Positions 18,601 to 26,422 of a DNA stretch of 64,000 bases are shown here, one piece after another. Position numbers and translations under genes: made by a program. Positions within the stretch are counted from its first letter, which is position 1; each line of letters opens with the position of its first letter. The stretch is from Legionellaceae bacterium. GTDB lineage: Bacteria; Pseudomonadota; Gammaproteobacteria; Legionellales; Legionellaceae. The stretch lies in assembly GCA_029212505.1 (NCBI GenBank), contig JARGOS010000009.1, forward strand, positions 1 to 64,000. The letters run 5' to 3'. Below the pieces are notes generated by a model that was not told the origin of the DNA, did not search any database, and worked only from the letters and a program-made list of their open reading frames with translations.

Positions 18601-21340
18601 ACAAGCTTACCATTATCCTATTTTTCACCCAGATTATTCTGAGAATTTAGGCGTAACGTTCGTCAACAGCGAAGAAGATGTGCTTGCAAACGTGCTCACG
18701 ACATTGCTTGATAGAAAGCGTATGTATCCCGAACAACCGATTTTAATCATCACAGATTCGCCCAAAGATATGGAAGCGATGCATGCGTATCTACAACAAC
18801 ATGCACCACAATTACTTTTACAAGCTTATGATGGTCATGCAGCAGCCGGTTGCTCCGAACACGGTGTGGTTCATCGCGCAGGCCAACGAGCCGTTGTGAC
18901 CGTATCTAACCCTAGTTTATCTCGAGGAACGGACATTGAAGGTGAAGTTTTTCTGATAAATACAGCCACCGATATTACGGAAGAAGAAGCGACTCAAATT
19001 GAAGGGCGTGTTGCAAGAAACGGCCGGCCAGGCCAATACTGTCATATCATTAATCAGACAAACCTGACTGAAACAGCAGCAACCGAAATTACCGCCGATC
19101 ACAATCCAGCTGAGCGTTTTAAAGCGCATCAAGCTCAGGTTTCCAAACACCGTCAGCGTGAGCGCATGAAAACGCGTTTACTGGAAGAAGTGAGGCACTT
19201 TATTGTCTCAAACTATATTTTACGTTTACGACAAGAAGCGGACGCTATTTACGAGCAACAATATGGTTCATTTGCTTCACTTATCTCTGATACCACCCTT
19301 CATCAGGTGTTACGTGACGTGAACCAAGCATTAGAACGAGATTATTTATCGCGCTTAGGAAATCAATCGGCGCTATCTCAAGCAGAGGAAGAAGCGTTTA
19401 TTCAAGCCGCTATTCAAATCTATCATGAACAACAAGATATCCTGCTTCCTCAGCAAGCGCTTAATCATTTTGAAGCAATTGAGCCTTTGATACGCCTGCA
19501 TTTAATAACCCATGAGCCTGAGCTCTTAACCATCCCTGGCGATTTAAGTTTACAACACTTAACAATATTGAGTGAAATTTGTTCTCATGCTTGGCAAGCA
19601 GCAGGTCACCAACATGCGACATTGGCACTAAAGGCAAGTGACGATGTGATGCAGGCATTCAAACCTTATTTCGAAAGTGAGTGCAGTCTAAGAGTTGCGA
19701 CAGCCGATGCACTTGAACAACGCGGGTTACTTCATATCAACCATCTCGTCCATGGCATACATGAGCTGAAGACCTCCATTCAACGTTTTAACTGGCAAGA
19801 AGTAATCTTTGGTGTTCAACAGGACTTAACGTCACAAAACGCAACGCTCTCGAATACAACCCGGTTGAGTATCACACAACTGTTTCCAAGTGATAAGATA
19901 GAGCAATTAAAAGACTTGGTTATCGATTACTTGGAGGTAACCAAACAACAAATCCAGGCGCGTCAATGGGATGCGATCACCTGGCCTGATTTTCGTGTTG
20001 AATGGCTGCAGCGCTGGTGGTCTCATATTCAAACGGTCTTAACGACGCTGTCTTACCTCTCTTGGGGTTCGTCTTGTATTGCAGGACCGGTACCGTTCAT
20101 CATCACCCGGTTTATTGTACCCCCCATTATGTCATGCTTAAAAATTTTAGTTAAATCTTTGTTTGCCGACTCTGAATCAACCATGGTTCAAGTGTTGATT
20201 GGGCTGGATGAAGCCTTTGATGATATATCCCACGCAGTGACAATTTTTACGCGCGAAAATCCTGAAAACATGACCATCGGTGAGTTTATGGATACGCTTT
20301 CGCCTTTATTAAACAATCAAGCTATTTTAGCTATCATGAATCAATTGGGTGAATCGCAAGACTGGCAACTAGGTACTATGTTCACGCTTCTTCCTGAGCT
20401 TATGCAGGTACTCCATGCGTATCGTGATCGAAATATCCAAGCGCTTTCTGAGCCTGAAATTATGATAAACATCACTCAAACGCTACTAAGATCTGATGTT
20501 ATGAACCCTCTCATCGATGACGAGATCAAAGCGCGTATTCTTAAATGCCTAGACGTTTTACCTGAAGATTTTTCGACACAATTCAACGCGTGTCGTTTTG
20601 AAGATTTATTAAAATTATTTCATGTTATTTCACATCCAAAGTTTCATGAGTTTTTATCGCAACTCCCTGAAGATAGCACGTACGGTGACTTAATCAGCTG
20701 GCTGAATACAGTAAATATCGATGACTTACCCAACGACATTCAGGCGCCAAAGCGCACGTTAGATGCATATCAACAGGATCACGAGCGTATAGCCGCAGAT
20801 ACCAATCAGGCCTTTCGTCATTTGAAACAAACGTATCATTTACAAGCCAATCATATCATGGCTTACCGCGCAGCACTCACACCTAAAATTATTAAACAAA
20901 AGCCATGTGAAGTGCCTGAGTTTTCTATATTTATGTTTACACTGCAATGGTTAGAAGCACAGTGGCTCAAGCTCGCTATCGCCTACACGGCATTAGTTGT
21001 ATTTAATCTTGCTTTCTTCCAATTCAATGCCGTGCTCATCACATGCCTTTTTATTGCAGCCGTTCTTGCCTCGGTAGGAAAGGCGTTATTCACGCACATG
21101 GCGAGCATCCAATTACCTGATATCTTTCCAGAGGGTATTGCGCCACCGCTGAATGAGACGGATGAGCCTGATGAGCCTGAGCATGAACATAAAAATAATA
21201 GGTCTTCGTATAAATACCCGTATCTAGCGAACATTATGAAATTTGGGCTCTTTGGTTTTGATGGCGATTTATCAGATACGGCACAAAGCCAAAATAATTC
21301 ACTTGAAATAACGCCTGATCGCCTATATGTTATAGGCTGA
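12656..21340 (+). CDS. Giant 2894-residue protein with an embedded SecA-type ATPase core
   Basis: An uninterrupted 8.7-kb gene. The N-terminal ~1600 residues are not recognised; they include a Thr-Gln/poly-Gln spacer at about 386-417. From about 1620 to 2180 a SecA-like double RecA fold is readable in the right order. It has Walker A KTGGGKS (1668-1674), Walker B DEID (1769-1772), a SecA-like segment ending in WTGTP (1963-1967) where SecA has MTGTA, motif V SRGTDIEG, and motif VI GRVARNGRPGQ (2117-2127). Canonical SecA has GRxGRQGDPG there. The SecA scaffold, wing and zinc tail are absent; instead ~700 residues follow with hydrophobic segments near 2460-2510 and 2760-2810. It is not the housekeeping SecA (about 900 residues). 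No signal peptide is seen. Inference: an ATP-driven translocase- or unfoldase-like protein, or a secreted host-directed protein. Sure of the ATPase core, not of the role. Confidence 0.85.
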   Translation: MPVNSPRLDITPFIRQWIEAYMMHNQTRFLISDLTFIDSLPTLRHALHLDATAQLPQTFYLNLLALSDWEHATKLNHDMLPQWEIVLTDILAWLKDIRDNTAHQLEIKHIQVFRLENDMDPPEQARLGTDYFVYNSEDFEAHTNIFSYQLSRAYLHEGATNITVEQNLDELLPNHVIEFNSVPEASFYIYGSRKTNATLLHLRFNPITTVTQRDISILFVTIIRNLSEHKTLRECVIIMQNSLFNEPNIRQEIHQDVIELLEQYQCHVLPHLFLLTKPHIQTLEIQEQTDVAFVPLKQCGGYYLSSSAVAATVLRTIQASKPTPNLPEPTRKTSRDESQQNSHYIIKTAEEKSTQYRATKQQDTTALKTSICLTHTHVMEQAQTHTQTQTQTQTQTMQQHETMDQAVTQQQQQQQQQNTGFLNPFRDKTCMTQFSQHLMRYARKRYHDACTVDDKLYHDNHFLTKHHHKTDFWRRIAHSQIVSDQITWTLFGRHYTSTEFRGLKQGSFVFLDNILVDSICDNIKQLADGLEPDTKIIDKGPELLAMSLLYRPATLIGYSGQHQNDVESRDPAVLPIVAKGSHASSYQNLLSIPALLRDEDLACVTSAQQRKQLLDAAQTCLDLFNSSKIKTLELDVNLALSHLRKLIVFHCKHKDISSWDKFATYLEHPCDQHHDHLKIMTYFIASGYSDKLQQLIDLLDCLVERDLLLHFYYIYFKYAQTVTSVADLLDITSSQTCHTVFRHNAAASTQSYCEREMGTSYQAISPFLTLLKDTDPVHHKRDWSYYHTFAYHFLVHAARLNIPINPYDMKNIRQTWINIERLINTYTQQSQPETYRLQGVFITHLCIEKGFDLRATYCAKTILTGLETVIAQAIKHHTLEEQLQEWGLSLLWSDAPYMLTHDHFKIITRDMQGRLSQLHLIAEAENLSLSDNFTSSYDVYENQLRDVLHNQCMKYMDHQVDALYSHQIENETLIIKTFRYLGGTTLREPMAFYRALEQAQPAHADHVYLYFKQLLLTYFVLNYTGEYYTQAIDTTRLSQNFITFLRQKRYQTDMDQMESMHRHEPNRHQIMLEKIEGEYHDTIQACVRDFIQTLERLNYRALTGNHSLWTLYKNVINNTKPNTKPSAGTSTLGKIAHHILDSVGCASVPTTFATVPPVFKKAFSTKQLSSFLLLNQHDLLKCNAIYRAYPGLLLQLIKIKILDWRTQVHQDVQTDMSADWITWSSKFLFAWLQKVYPDLCMQVLIRDMPKLDLLIEQYFILVLNQEIKPLWKPLVKCLEQHPSLSAGQTLTSMINQLRNASQYNATKMPHMIDALQNHPVLLKNSTSNHTLHLICTTYFAQPQRWLLTSLLERAETLLHHEDDQVACDILTTLINAAPVDITQENGPFFLTTTLTHQQLKNLHALLQANHLPQELIQRVWEDHPETEFTELQAFLTTCHPSIVPHISSLALALYDQTAEVVSMQALLEKMCALPLAAARQLAGLVTAHHVDITRVAHIIDCEDIDHQLHCLEHEYFNTHTGTARFEVHTARVKTYIAAIRFKSVPENTEEQPLSPREQALLLQDYQTMMSYMQTHPVFIGKDIHHEFRPLTLCELSEPQRKILYQRLSQKLQDKRLNDEKKHAYRLMLLALIAEAMFRSPVNKFPREPQLLCQLHQLRDPHAHIQGVKTGGGKSIISEISALMLCATGWTVDIATENDVLAQVGLLKFSGLYDALGVPYAKQTIQPDTPIHQYIQGGIHHGTPAHFSFFRTHVALKKKQLPKRVALLCDEIDATLTTTIQYRLAGVLDPIFQDLNSWSAVFKTLLKFVKDDTRYLNNFCDKPEDILNFVTYFKEQHHDKKLLNFINILERNYQETLCLLLDSARVPEALSKGIDYRNVMKTASENGHDRQYAAPIMNVGTKRPEPAVRFGNGIQELLHEYCDGQLAPGEVTFLKQAITQTLLVTSAKNFFDQYRLNGGLIYGWTGTPGSPRALQEFAAHHGLQAYHYPIFHPDYSENLGVTFVNSEEDVLANVLTTLLDRKRMYPEQPILIITDSPKDMEAMHAYLQQHAPQLLLQAYDGHAAAGCSEHGVVHRAGQRAVVTVSNPSLSRGTDIEGEVFLINTATDITEEEATQIEGRVARNGRPGQYCHIINQTNLTETAATEITADHNPAERFKAHQAQVSKHRQRERMKTRLLEEVRHFIVSNYILRLRQEADAIYEQQYGSFASLISDTTLHQVLRDVNQALERDYLSRLGNQSALSQAEEEAFIQAAIQIYHEQQDILLPQQALNHFEAIEPLIRLHLITHEPELLTIPGDLSLQHLTILSEICSHAWQAAGHQHATLALKASDDVMQAFKPYFESECSLRVATADALEQRGLLHINHLVHGIHELKTSIQRFNWQEVIFGVQQDLTSQNATLSNTTRLSITQLFPSDKIEQLKDLVIDYLEVTKQQIQARQWDAITWPDFRVEWLQRWWSHIQTVLTTLSYLSWGSSCIAGPVPFIITRFIVPPIMSCLKILVKSLFADSESTMVQVLIGLDEAFDDISHAVTIFTRENPENMTIGEFMDTLSPLLNNQAILAIMNQLGESQDWQLGTMFTLLPELMQVLHAYRDRNIQALSEPEIMINITQTLLRSDVMNPLIDDEIKARILKCLDVLPEDFSTQFNACRFEDLLKLFHVISHPKFHEFLSQLPEDSTYGDLISWLNTVNIDDLPNDIQAPKRTLDAYQQDHERIAADTNQAFRHLKQTYHLQANHIMAYRAALTPKIIKQKPCEVPEFSIFMFTLQWLEAQWLKLAIAYTALVVFNLAFFQFNAVLITCLFIAAVLASVGKALFTHMASIQLPDIFPEGIAPPLNETDEPDEPEHEHKNNRSSYKYPYLANIMKFGLFGFDGDLSDTAQSQNNSLEITPDRLYVIG
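13811..13906 (+). repeat. Short tandem repeats coding a Thr-Gln and poly-Gln linker
   Basis: ACACAA is repeated five times at 13811-13840, coding (TQ)5. CAGCAA is repeated four times plus CAA at 13880-13906, coding nine glutamines. Both have 6-bp units, so copy-number change keeps the frame. They mark a flexible linker between N-terminal parts of the giant protein. Confidence 0.9.
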
Positions 21341-21373
21341 GACGTTATCATACAATCATTGGAGTATCCTGTT

Positions 21374-22048
21374 ATGAACAAATTAAAAACTTCGAGCTTA
21401 AATCACTCGACTGAGTCGATTTTAGCAACCAACAAAGTGCTTAAAAACACATACTTGCTGCTGAGCATGTGCTTTATGTTTAGTGCTTTTACAGCTTACT
21501 TATCCTTTGCTTCACACGCAGGTCCAATGCACCCTCTGCTACTTATTGCGGGTATTTATGGATTAATGTTTTTAACGCATGCGTTGCAAAACAGCCCACT
21601 CGGTCTTGTAAGCGTATTTGCTTTCACAGGCTTTATGGGTTATTCCATTGGACCTATTTTAAATGCTTACATCAGTGCTTTTTCAAATGGCCCTCAATTA
21701 ATTGGTACGGCACTCGGTGGAACCGGCTTAATTTTCTTGGGTCTTTCTGGTTATGCACTCACCACACGTAAAGACTTCAGTTACTTAAGTGGCTTTTTGT
21801 TTATTGCAATGATGGTTGCTTTCTTAGGTATGATTGCAGGATTTTTGTTTAACATTCCTGCCATGCAACTCATGGTATCTGCTGCGTTTGTTTTAATCTC
21901 TTCTGGCTTAATTCTTTTTCAAACCAGCGAGATTATTCATGGCGGCGAAAGAAACTATATTGCCGCAACGGTTTCACTCTTTGTCTCGCTGTATAACTTG
22001 TTCTTGAGCCTTCTTAATCTTTTAGGCGCATTTTCAGGTCGAGATTGA
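21374..22048 (+). CDS. Bax inhibitor-1/YccA family inner-membrane protein
   Basis: A 224-residue protein with about seven transmembrane helices after a short polar N-terminus. This is the BI-1/UPF0005 pattern, with the conserved hydrophobic core FTGFMGYSIGPILNAY and a C-terminal YNLFLSLLNLLG segment. In E. coli, YccA binds and restrains the FtsH protease; YbhL and YbhM are other members. I start at ATG 21374, which has TTGGAGT about 8 nt upstream. The gene follows the giant SecA-core gene after 33 bp and may be read from the same transcript. A rho-independent terminator follows. Confidence 0.9.
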   Translation: MNKLKTSSLNHSTESILATNKVLKNTYLLLSMCFMFSAFTAYLSFASHAGPMHPLLLIAGIYGLMFLTHALQNSPLGLVSVFAFTGFMGYSIGPILNAYISAFSNGPQLIGTALGGTGLIFLGLSGYALTTRKDFSYLSGFLFIAMMVAFLGMIAGFLFNIPAMQLMVSAAFVLISSGLILFQTSEIIHGGERNYIAATVSLFVSLYNLFLSLLNLLGAFSGRD

Positions 22049-22072
22049 TTTAAAATAAATGTTGCATAGCAT

Positions 22073-22100
22073 AATCCCGGTTTTTCAGCCGGGATTTTTT
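22073..22100 (+). terminator. Rho-independent terminator
   Basis: AATCCCGG (22073-22080) and CCGGGATT (22089-22096) form an 8-bp stem with an 8-nt loop, leading directly into a run of six T (22095-22100). It closes the BI-1-like gene, and possibly the giant gene upstream as well. Confidence 0.88.
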
Positions 22101-22138
22101 GTATTTAATCCTTATCTTTTATTGAATAAACGGTACTT

Positions 22139-23044
22139 ATGAATCTCCCACGTCCCGCACAAAACACGCTATTTGACTTACCGCACTTAAGCATACTTAA
22201 TCTTATCGGCGAAAAAGCATCTGAATTTTTACAAGGCCAAATCAGCTGTGATATAAACCAAGTTACTGCAAACACCATGCGTCAAGGTGCTTTATGTAAT
22301 TTAAAAGGCCGTGTACTTGCCCTGCCTGATGTTTTATCTTGGCATGGCTTAAAACTTATTTTGCCTTTAAATTTACTTGAAAAAACTCAAAAATCACTTG
22401 CAGCAACAGCTATGCTCTCACGTGTAGCACTTGAGCATGCGAAACAATATCATCTATTTGGATTTTATTTACATGATGCTACACAACCACTGCCTTTTGA
22501 AGGCACCTGGCCTTCTGAAAAGCATGCTGTGCTCACACAAGATAATGCCTGCGCTTATTGTTTAGGCGATAATTTTTATCTGCTACTTGTTGAAGCCAGC
22601 CAACTTGAAGCGATAAAAAGCTCATTTGCACAACAAAACTTACTTCAAGATTCAGAAGCATGGCATGCACTGCGTTTACAACAGGGTGAAATTCAAATCT
22701 ATCCTGAGTCACGTGGTTTGTTTTTACCGCATCGACTTGGGCTACAAAACACGGGATATTTAAACTTTGATAAAGGCTGCTATAAAGGCCAAGAGATCAT
22801 CGCTCGTACGCATTACCGTGCCAAAATCAAACACGCCATGAAAGTATGTATGATTAAAACAGAAGAAGACTTAAAACCAGGTCTGCGCATCATGACCGAA
22901 GACGGTACACGTGAAGTCGGTGAGCTAGTTGATTTTTGCGGTATAGGCAACAGCAACCACGTCATAATTGCTGCGAGCCTTCTACTTGAACATCCAAGCA
23001 TTGTTCGATTTGAAGGCTGTGATCAAACCATTCAGCTTAATTGA
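22139..23044 (+). CDS. ygfZ: Folate-binding iron-sulfur maintenance protein YgfZ
   Basis: YgfZ/IBA57 is a GcvT-fold, tetrahydrofolate-binding protein that helps assemble or repair 4Fe-4S enzymes. The family signature with the essential cysteine is seen as KGCYKGQEIIARTHYRAKIK (about residues 214-233), where E. coli has KGCYTGQE. The 301-residue length is normal. NadA and ETF-QO, both 4Fe-4S proteins, are coded within 13 kb, but no operon link exists. The gene starts 39 bp after a terminator, so it has its own promoter. Its last 13 bp overlap the end of the convergent murG-like gene. Confidence 0.93.
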   Translation: MNLPRPAQNTLFDLPHLSILNLIGEKASEFLQGQISCDINQVTANTMRQGALCNLKGRVLALPDVLSWHGLKLILPLNLLEKTQKSLAATAMLSRVALEHAKQYHLFGFYLHDATQPLPFEGTWPSEKHAVLTQDNACAYCLGDNFYLLLVEASQLEAIKSSFAQQNLLQDSEAWHALRLQQGEIQIYPESRGLFLPHRLGLQNTGYLNFDKGCYKGQEIIARTHYRAKIKHAMKVCMIKTEEDLKPGLRIMTEDGTREVGELVDFCGIGNSNHVIIAASLLLEHPSIVRFEGCDQTIQLN

Positions 23045-24108
23045 GTTGTTTTAATTAAATCAATCAACTCACCCGTCGCTGATTTAATTTCCAGCGCTTT
23101 AATTTCAGCAGTCATTAAATCTCGGCGGGCATACACATCATCGAGTGCATCACGCACGTCGCTGGAGGTCATAACTTCTTCGTCTAACACCACACTCACG
23201 CCTTTTTTTTCAAAATAACGTGCATTATCAATTTGATCCCCACGACTATAACGGCGTGAAAGCGGAACGAAAACATGCGGCTTTTCTAAAGCTAGAATTT
23301 CATATACAGCATTAGCGCCTGAGCGTGATAGCATAATATCGCTCGCAGCAAACAAATCAGGAAGCTCTTGAGTCGCATATTCCAACTGAAAATAGCCGTC
23401 TTTGTTTTGCAATGCCTTATCAAGCTTGCCTGCACCACACAAATGTATAACATTAAAACGTGTGCACACATCATCAAGTTGCTCACGAATGCTTGTATTT
23501 AACACTTGAGAGCCTTGGCTACCACCCATAATCAGAACACAGGGTTTTTTATTATCACGAAAGCCACACAAAGCTAAACCTGCTTCACGACGACCTTCGA
23601 GCAATTCAGGCCGAATGGGCGTGCCGGTCACACGGACTTTACTTAAATCTTTAAAATAATGTTTACCGGCATCAAACGTAACGCACACGGTCGTTACAAA
23701 CGGAAAGCTTAGCTTATTTGCAAGCCCTGGAGTCAAATCAGACTCATGCGCAATCACAGGGATACGATTTAACCACGCGCCAATCACAACTGGCAGAGCA
23801 ACAAAGCCCCCTTTTGAAAAAACCAGTTTAGGCTTTAATTTACGCAGAAGCCAATACGACTGCAATATGCCTAAAGCCAATTTAAACGGTGTTAACGCTG
23901 TTTTAAAACTAAAATGACGTCTTAGCTTACCTGATTGCACAGCGTGGTAAGCAATGCCCTCAGCTTCCACCAGTCTACGCTCAACACCCGTATTTGAACC
24001 GATATAGTGAATATCATACTCAGAGGCGAGTTCGTGAATTAAAGCAAGGTTGGGTGTCACATGCCCGGCCGTGCCACCACCTGTAAAAACAAGTACCTGT
24101 TGGCTCAT
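23032..24108 (-). CDS. murG: MurG-type undecaprenyl-PP-MurNAc-pentapeptide GlcNAc transferase
   Basis: A GT-B glycosyltransferase of 358 residues with the MurG G-loops: FTGGGTAGHVTPNLALI at the N-terminus and MGGSQGSQVLN near 195. It also has the donor-site segment LSRSGANAVYEILALEKPHVFVPL (about 260-283). MurG adds GlcNAc to lipid I to make lipid II on the inner face of the membrane. It stands outside any division/cell-wall cluster, as last gene of a ppsA-antiporter-nadC operon, its ATG overlapping the nadC stop by 4 nt. The G-loop wording is that of Clostridia/Bacilli MurG rather than E. coli (MAGGTGGHVFPGLAVA), so it may be a xenologue or second copy. A related non-MurG lipid glycosyltransferase is less likely. 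Confidence 0.85.
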   Translation of the reverse strand: MSQQVLVFTGGGTAGHVTPNLALIHELASEYDIHYIGSNTGVERRLVEAEGIAYHAVQSGKLRRHFSFKTALTPFKLALGILQSYWLLRKLKPKLVFSKGGFVALPVVIGAWLNRIPVIAHESDLTPGLANKLSFPFVTTVCVTFDAGKHYFKDLSKVRVTGTPIRPELLEGRREAGLALCGFRDNKKPCVLIMGGSQGSQVLNTSIREQLDDVCTRFNVIHLCGAGKLDKALQNKDGYFQLEYATQELPDLFAASDIMLSRSGANAVYEILALEKPHVFVPLSRRYSRGDQIDNARYFEKKGVSVVLDEEVMTSSDVRDALDDVYARRDLMTAEIKALEIKSATGELIDLIKTTQLS

Positions 24109-24962
24109 ATAGCCTCTTTTAGTAATAAACTCAAATCGATAGCACGCACAGATTTTGTAATCGCGCCTACGGAAATATAATCAACGCCGGTCTCGGCAAT
24201 GCTTCGAAGCGTCGCTAATTCTACCCCGCCTGAGGCTTCTAAAATAATATTTTTATTCTTATTTTTTTTCATAGCAACAGCCTGAATAAGCATCGCATGA
24301 TCAAAATTATCCAGTAGAATACGATCAGGTTTCGCTAAAATCGCTTCACGAAACTCATCTAGATTTTCTACTTCAACTTCCACCCACGTTCCGAGAGCCT
24401 GTTGACGAGCTTGTTTTACTGCTGCTGTAATCGAACCACAGGCTTTAATATGATTTTCTTTAATCAATACAGCATCATATAGACCAAAGCGATGGTTAAC
24501 GCCACCACCACAACGCACCGCATATTTTTGCGCTATTCGAAGGCCTGGTAAAGTTTTACGTGTATCTAAAAGCTGCGTATGACAGCCCTCTAAACATTTA
24601 ACATAACGCCTTGTTTCAGTTGCCGTGCCGGATAAGGTTTGTAAAAAATTAAGGGCCGCCCGTTCGCCCATTAATATCGCTCGTGTTGGGCCATAAAGCT
24701 TAGCAAGAACAGAAGGCTCGGCTAAATCATCACCTTCTTTGACCTGCCAATCGAGTTTAATCCGTGGATTAAGCTCAAAAAAAACTTGATTAACCCAGGG
24801 TATGCCGCACACCACCATCGGTTCACGAGAAATAATTTCTGCATGCGTCATGGCATGCTCTGGCAATAATGCGGCCGTTAAATCACGCTGGCCAACATCT
24901 TCAACTAAAGCTTTGACAACATCTTCAAGCAAAGCCCCTTTATCCCATGCTACAACACTCAC
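24105..24962 (-). CDS. nadC: Nicotinate-nucleotide pyrophosphorylase (carboxylating) NadC
   Basis: NadC converts quinolinate and PRPP to nicotinate mononucleotide, the third step of de novo NAD synthesis. Conserved segments are visible: LDTRKTLPGLR (about 138-148), KYAVRCGGGVNHRFGLYDAVLIK and the C-terminal LEASGGV … YISVGAITKSV. I start at GTG 24962, giving 285 residues, because it overlaps the antiporter stop as GTGA and has AGGTGG upstream. A longer ATG frame (25004) would add 14 residues not seen in the family and overlap the antiporter gene by 46 bp. NadB and NadA are coded nearby on the opposite strand. Confidence 0.95.
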   Translation of the reverse strand: MSVVAWDKGALLEDVVKALVEDVGQRDLTAALLPEHAMTHAEIISREPMVVCGIPWVNQVFFELNPRIKLDWQVKEGDDLAEPSVLAKLYGPTRAILMGERAALNFLQTLSGTATETRRYVKCLEGCHTQLLDTRKTLPGLRIAQKYAVRCGGGVNHRFGLYDAVLIKENHIKACGSITAAVKQARQQALGTWVEVEVENLDEFREAILAKPDRILLDNFDHAMLIQAVAMKKNKNKNIILEASGGVELATLRSIAETGVDYISVGAITKSVRAIDLSLLLKEAI

Positions 24963-26422
24963 GCTTCCACCTTTTTGCTTTTTGCATAACGCGCTTTCAT
25001 CCAAGGCGGCGCCATAAACGTTGTAATAATGACCATGAGTATAATTGCAGAAAATAACTCATCAGAAAGTACACCCAATGTGCGCCCTATCGAGGCAAAC
25101 ACTAATCCGACTTCTCCCCGAGGTAACATGCCAATACCAATCAACAAACGATCATCATTCTTAGCAGCCCCCAAACCGCACGCAAGTTTTCCAAGTACCG
25201 CGGCGACGGTTAAGCCTAAAGCAATCACCAACACGCGCCAATCTAAAAACGATTCTAATTTAACTTGAATACCAATCAACATAAAAAACAACGGTGCGAG
25301 CAACGCCTCTAACGGCGCCACGAGATCTCGAATCTGCTTATCGGGTTTACCCTCAAGCGCATGTCCATCAAAAAATCCGTCGTGAATGATTAACCCTGCA
25401 GCAAAAGCTCCAATAATACTTGCTAATTGCGCCAACGTTGCAAGCCAAGCAAGCGCCATTACGAATACAAACGAAATCGCAAGCTTGGACTCCCAAGGCT
25501 CTAAGAATCTAAACACATGCACCATTTTACGCAGGACCCATGGGCCGATTAAAAGAACACCAGCAAAAAATAAAATCACCTGCATGACCACATGAACCAA
25601 CACGCCCACTTCAATCACGCCGGTTAATACCACACTACTCACAATGGCCAAGATAATCAGGCCGAGCACATCATCAATCATGGCTGCACCCAAGATGGTT
25701 TTAGCTTCTCGCGTACGCAATTTATTCATTTCTTTTAAAACGCGCGCGGTTATGCCCACGCTTGTTGCCGATAACGTTGCAGCTAAAAACAAATCAGTTT
25801 TTAACGAACCTTCAGGCATGAGTAATAACGTCACCAAAAAACCAAGCAGGATAGGCACCAACACACCTAACAAAGCGACACGCATCGACTCTTTTCCCGT
25901 GTGCATGATTTCATCAATCGATGTTTCTAGCCCAACCATAAATAATAAAAAAATCACACCGTACCGTGAAAAGCTATCAACAACATACGCAACGCGAACT
26001 AAGTTTATGCCATTGTCGCCTTGCAGAATAGCCGCAACGTGCTGTGCTTCTGGCAACGTAGGTAAGTGCATCGAAACCGCTTTGGTCATGGTAGCACCCG
26101 ATAGCACCTCGCCCATGATCTCAAAAATAGCACCGCCCTCTCGAAGTACAATCGCTAGCGGCAAACCAAAATAATAACAAAGATTTCCGAGCAAGACGCC
26201 CATGAGCAACTCACCTAAAACGCCAGGTTGATGCACAAGCTGGGCTGCATAACGCCCCATCAATCCAAAGAAAAAGATAAGCGTTACCCAAAGTACAACG
26301 GAGGCAACGGGATCATGATGTCCACTGCTCGCACTTGTAAAAGCGAAACTTGGTATTGCCACACACAGCAGCAACAACAACAAGCCAATACGCTGCTTGA
26401 CTGAAAGCTCTGAGAAGCTCAT
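24959..26422 (-). CDS. CPA2-family cation:proton antiporter
   Basis: A 487-residue inner-membrane protein with an N-terminal signal-like helix and about 12 further hydrophobic segments. Typical monovalent cation:H+ antiporter-2 motifs are [17 protein letters not shown] (about 67-83) and an ion-binding-region [10 protein letters not shown] near 245. The C-terminal half contains [16 protein letters not shown]. It ends after the last helix and has no TrkA-N/RCK regulatory domain, so it is not a KefB/KefC glutathione-gated channel in the strict sense. The ATG overlaps the ppsA stop, and its own stop overlaps the nadC start, each by 4 nt. Sodium or potassium specificity is not readable. Confidence 0.9.
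   Translation of the reverse strand: MSFSELSVKQRIGLLLLLLCVAIPSFAFTSASSGHHDPVASVVLWVTLIFFFGLMGRYAAQLVHQPGVLGELLMGVLLGNLCYYFGLPLAIVLREGGAIFEIMGEVLSGATMTKAVSMHLPTLPEAQHVAAILQGDNGINLVRVAYVVDSFSRYGVIFLLFMVGLETSIDEIMHTGKESMRVALLGVLVPILLGFLVTLLLMPEGSLKTDLFLAATLSATSVGITARVLKEMNKLRTREAKTILGAAMIDDVLGLIILAIVSSVVLTGVIEVGVLVHVVMQVILFFAGVLLIGPWVLRKMVHVFRFLEPWESKLAISFVFVMALAWLATLAQLASIIGAFAAGLIIHDGFFDGHALEGKPDKQIRDLVAPLEALLAPLFFMLIGIQVKLESFLDWRVLVIALGLTVAAVLGKLACGLGAAKNDDRLLIGIGMLPRGEVGLVFASIGRTLGVLSDELFSAIILMVIITTFMAPPWMKARYAKSKKVEA

Noticed and set aside
25029-26174. Several plus-strand open frames opposite the antiporter gene
   Set aside because: They mirror a transmembrane gene on the other strand (Ser/Thr/Asn-rich translations), with no start signals.
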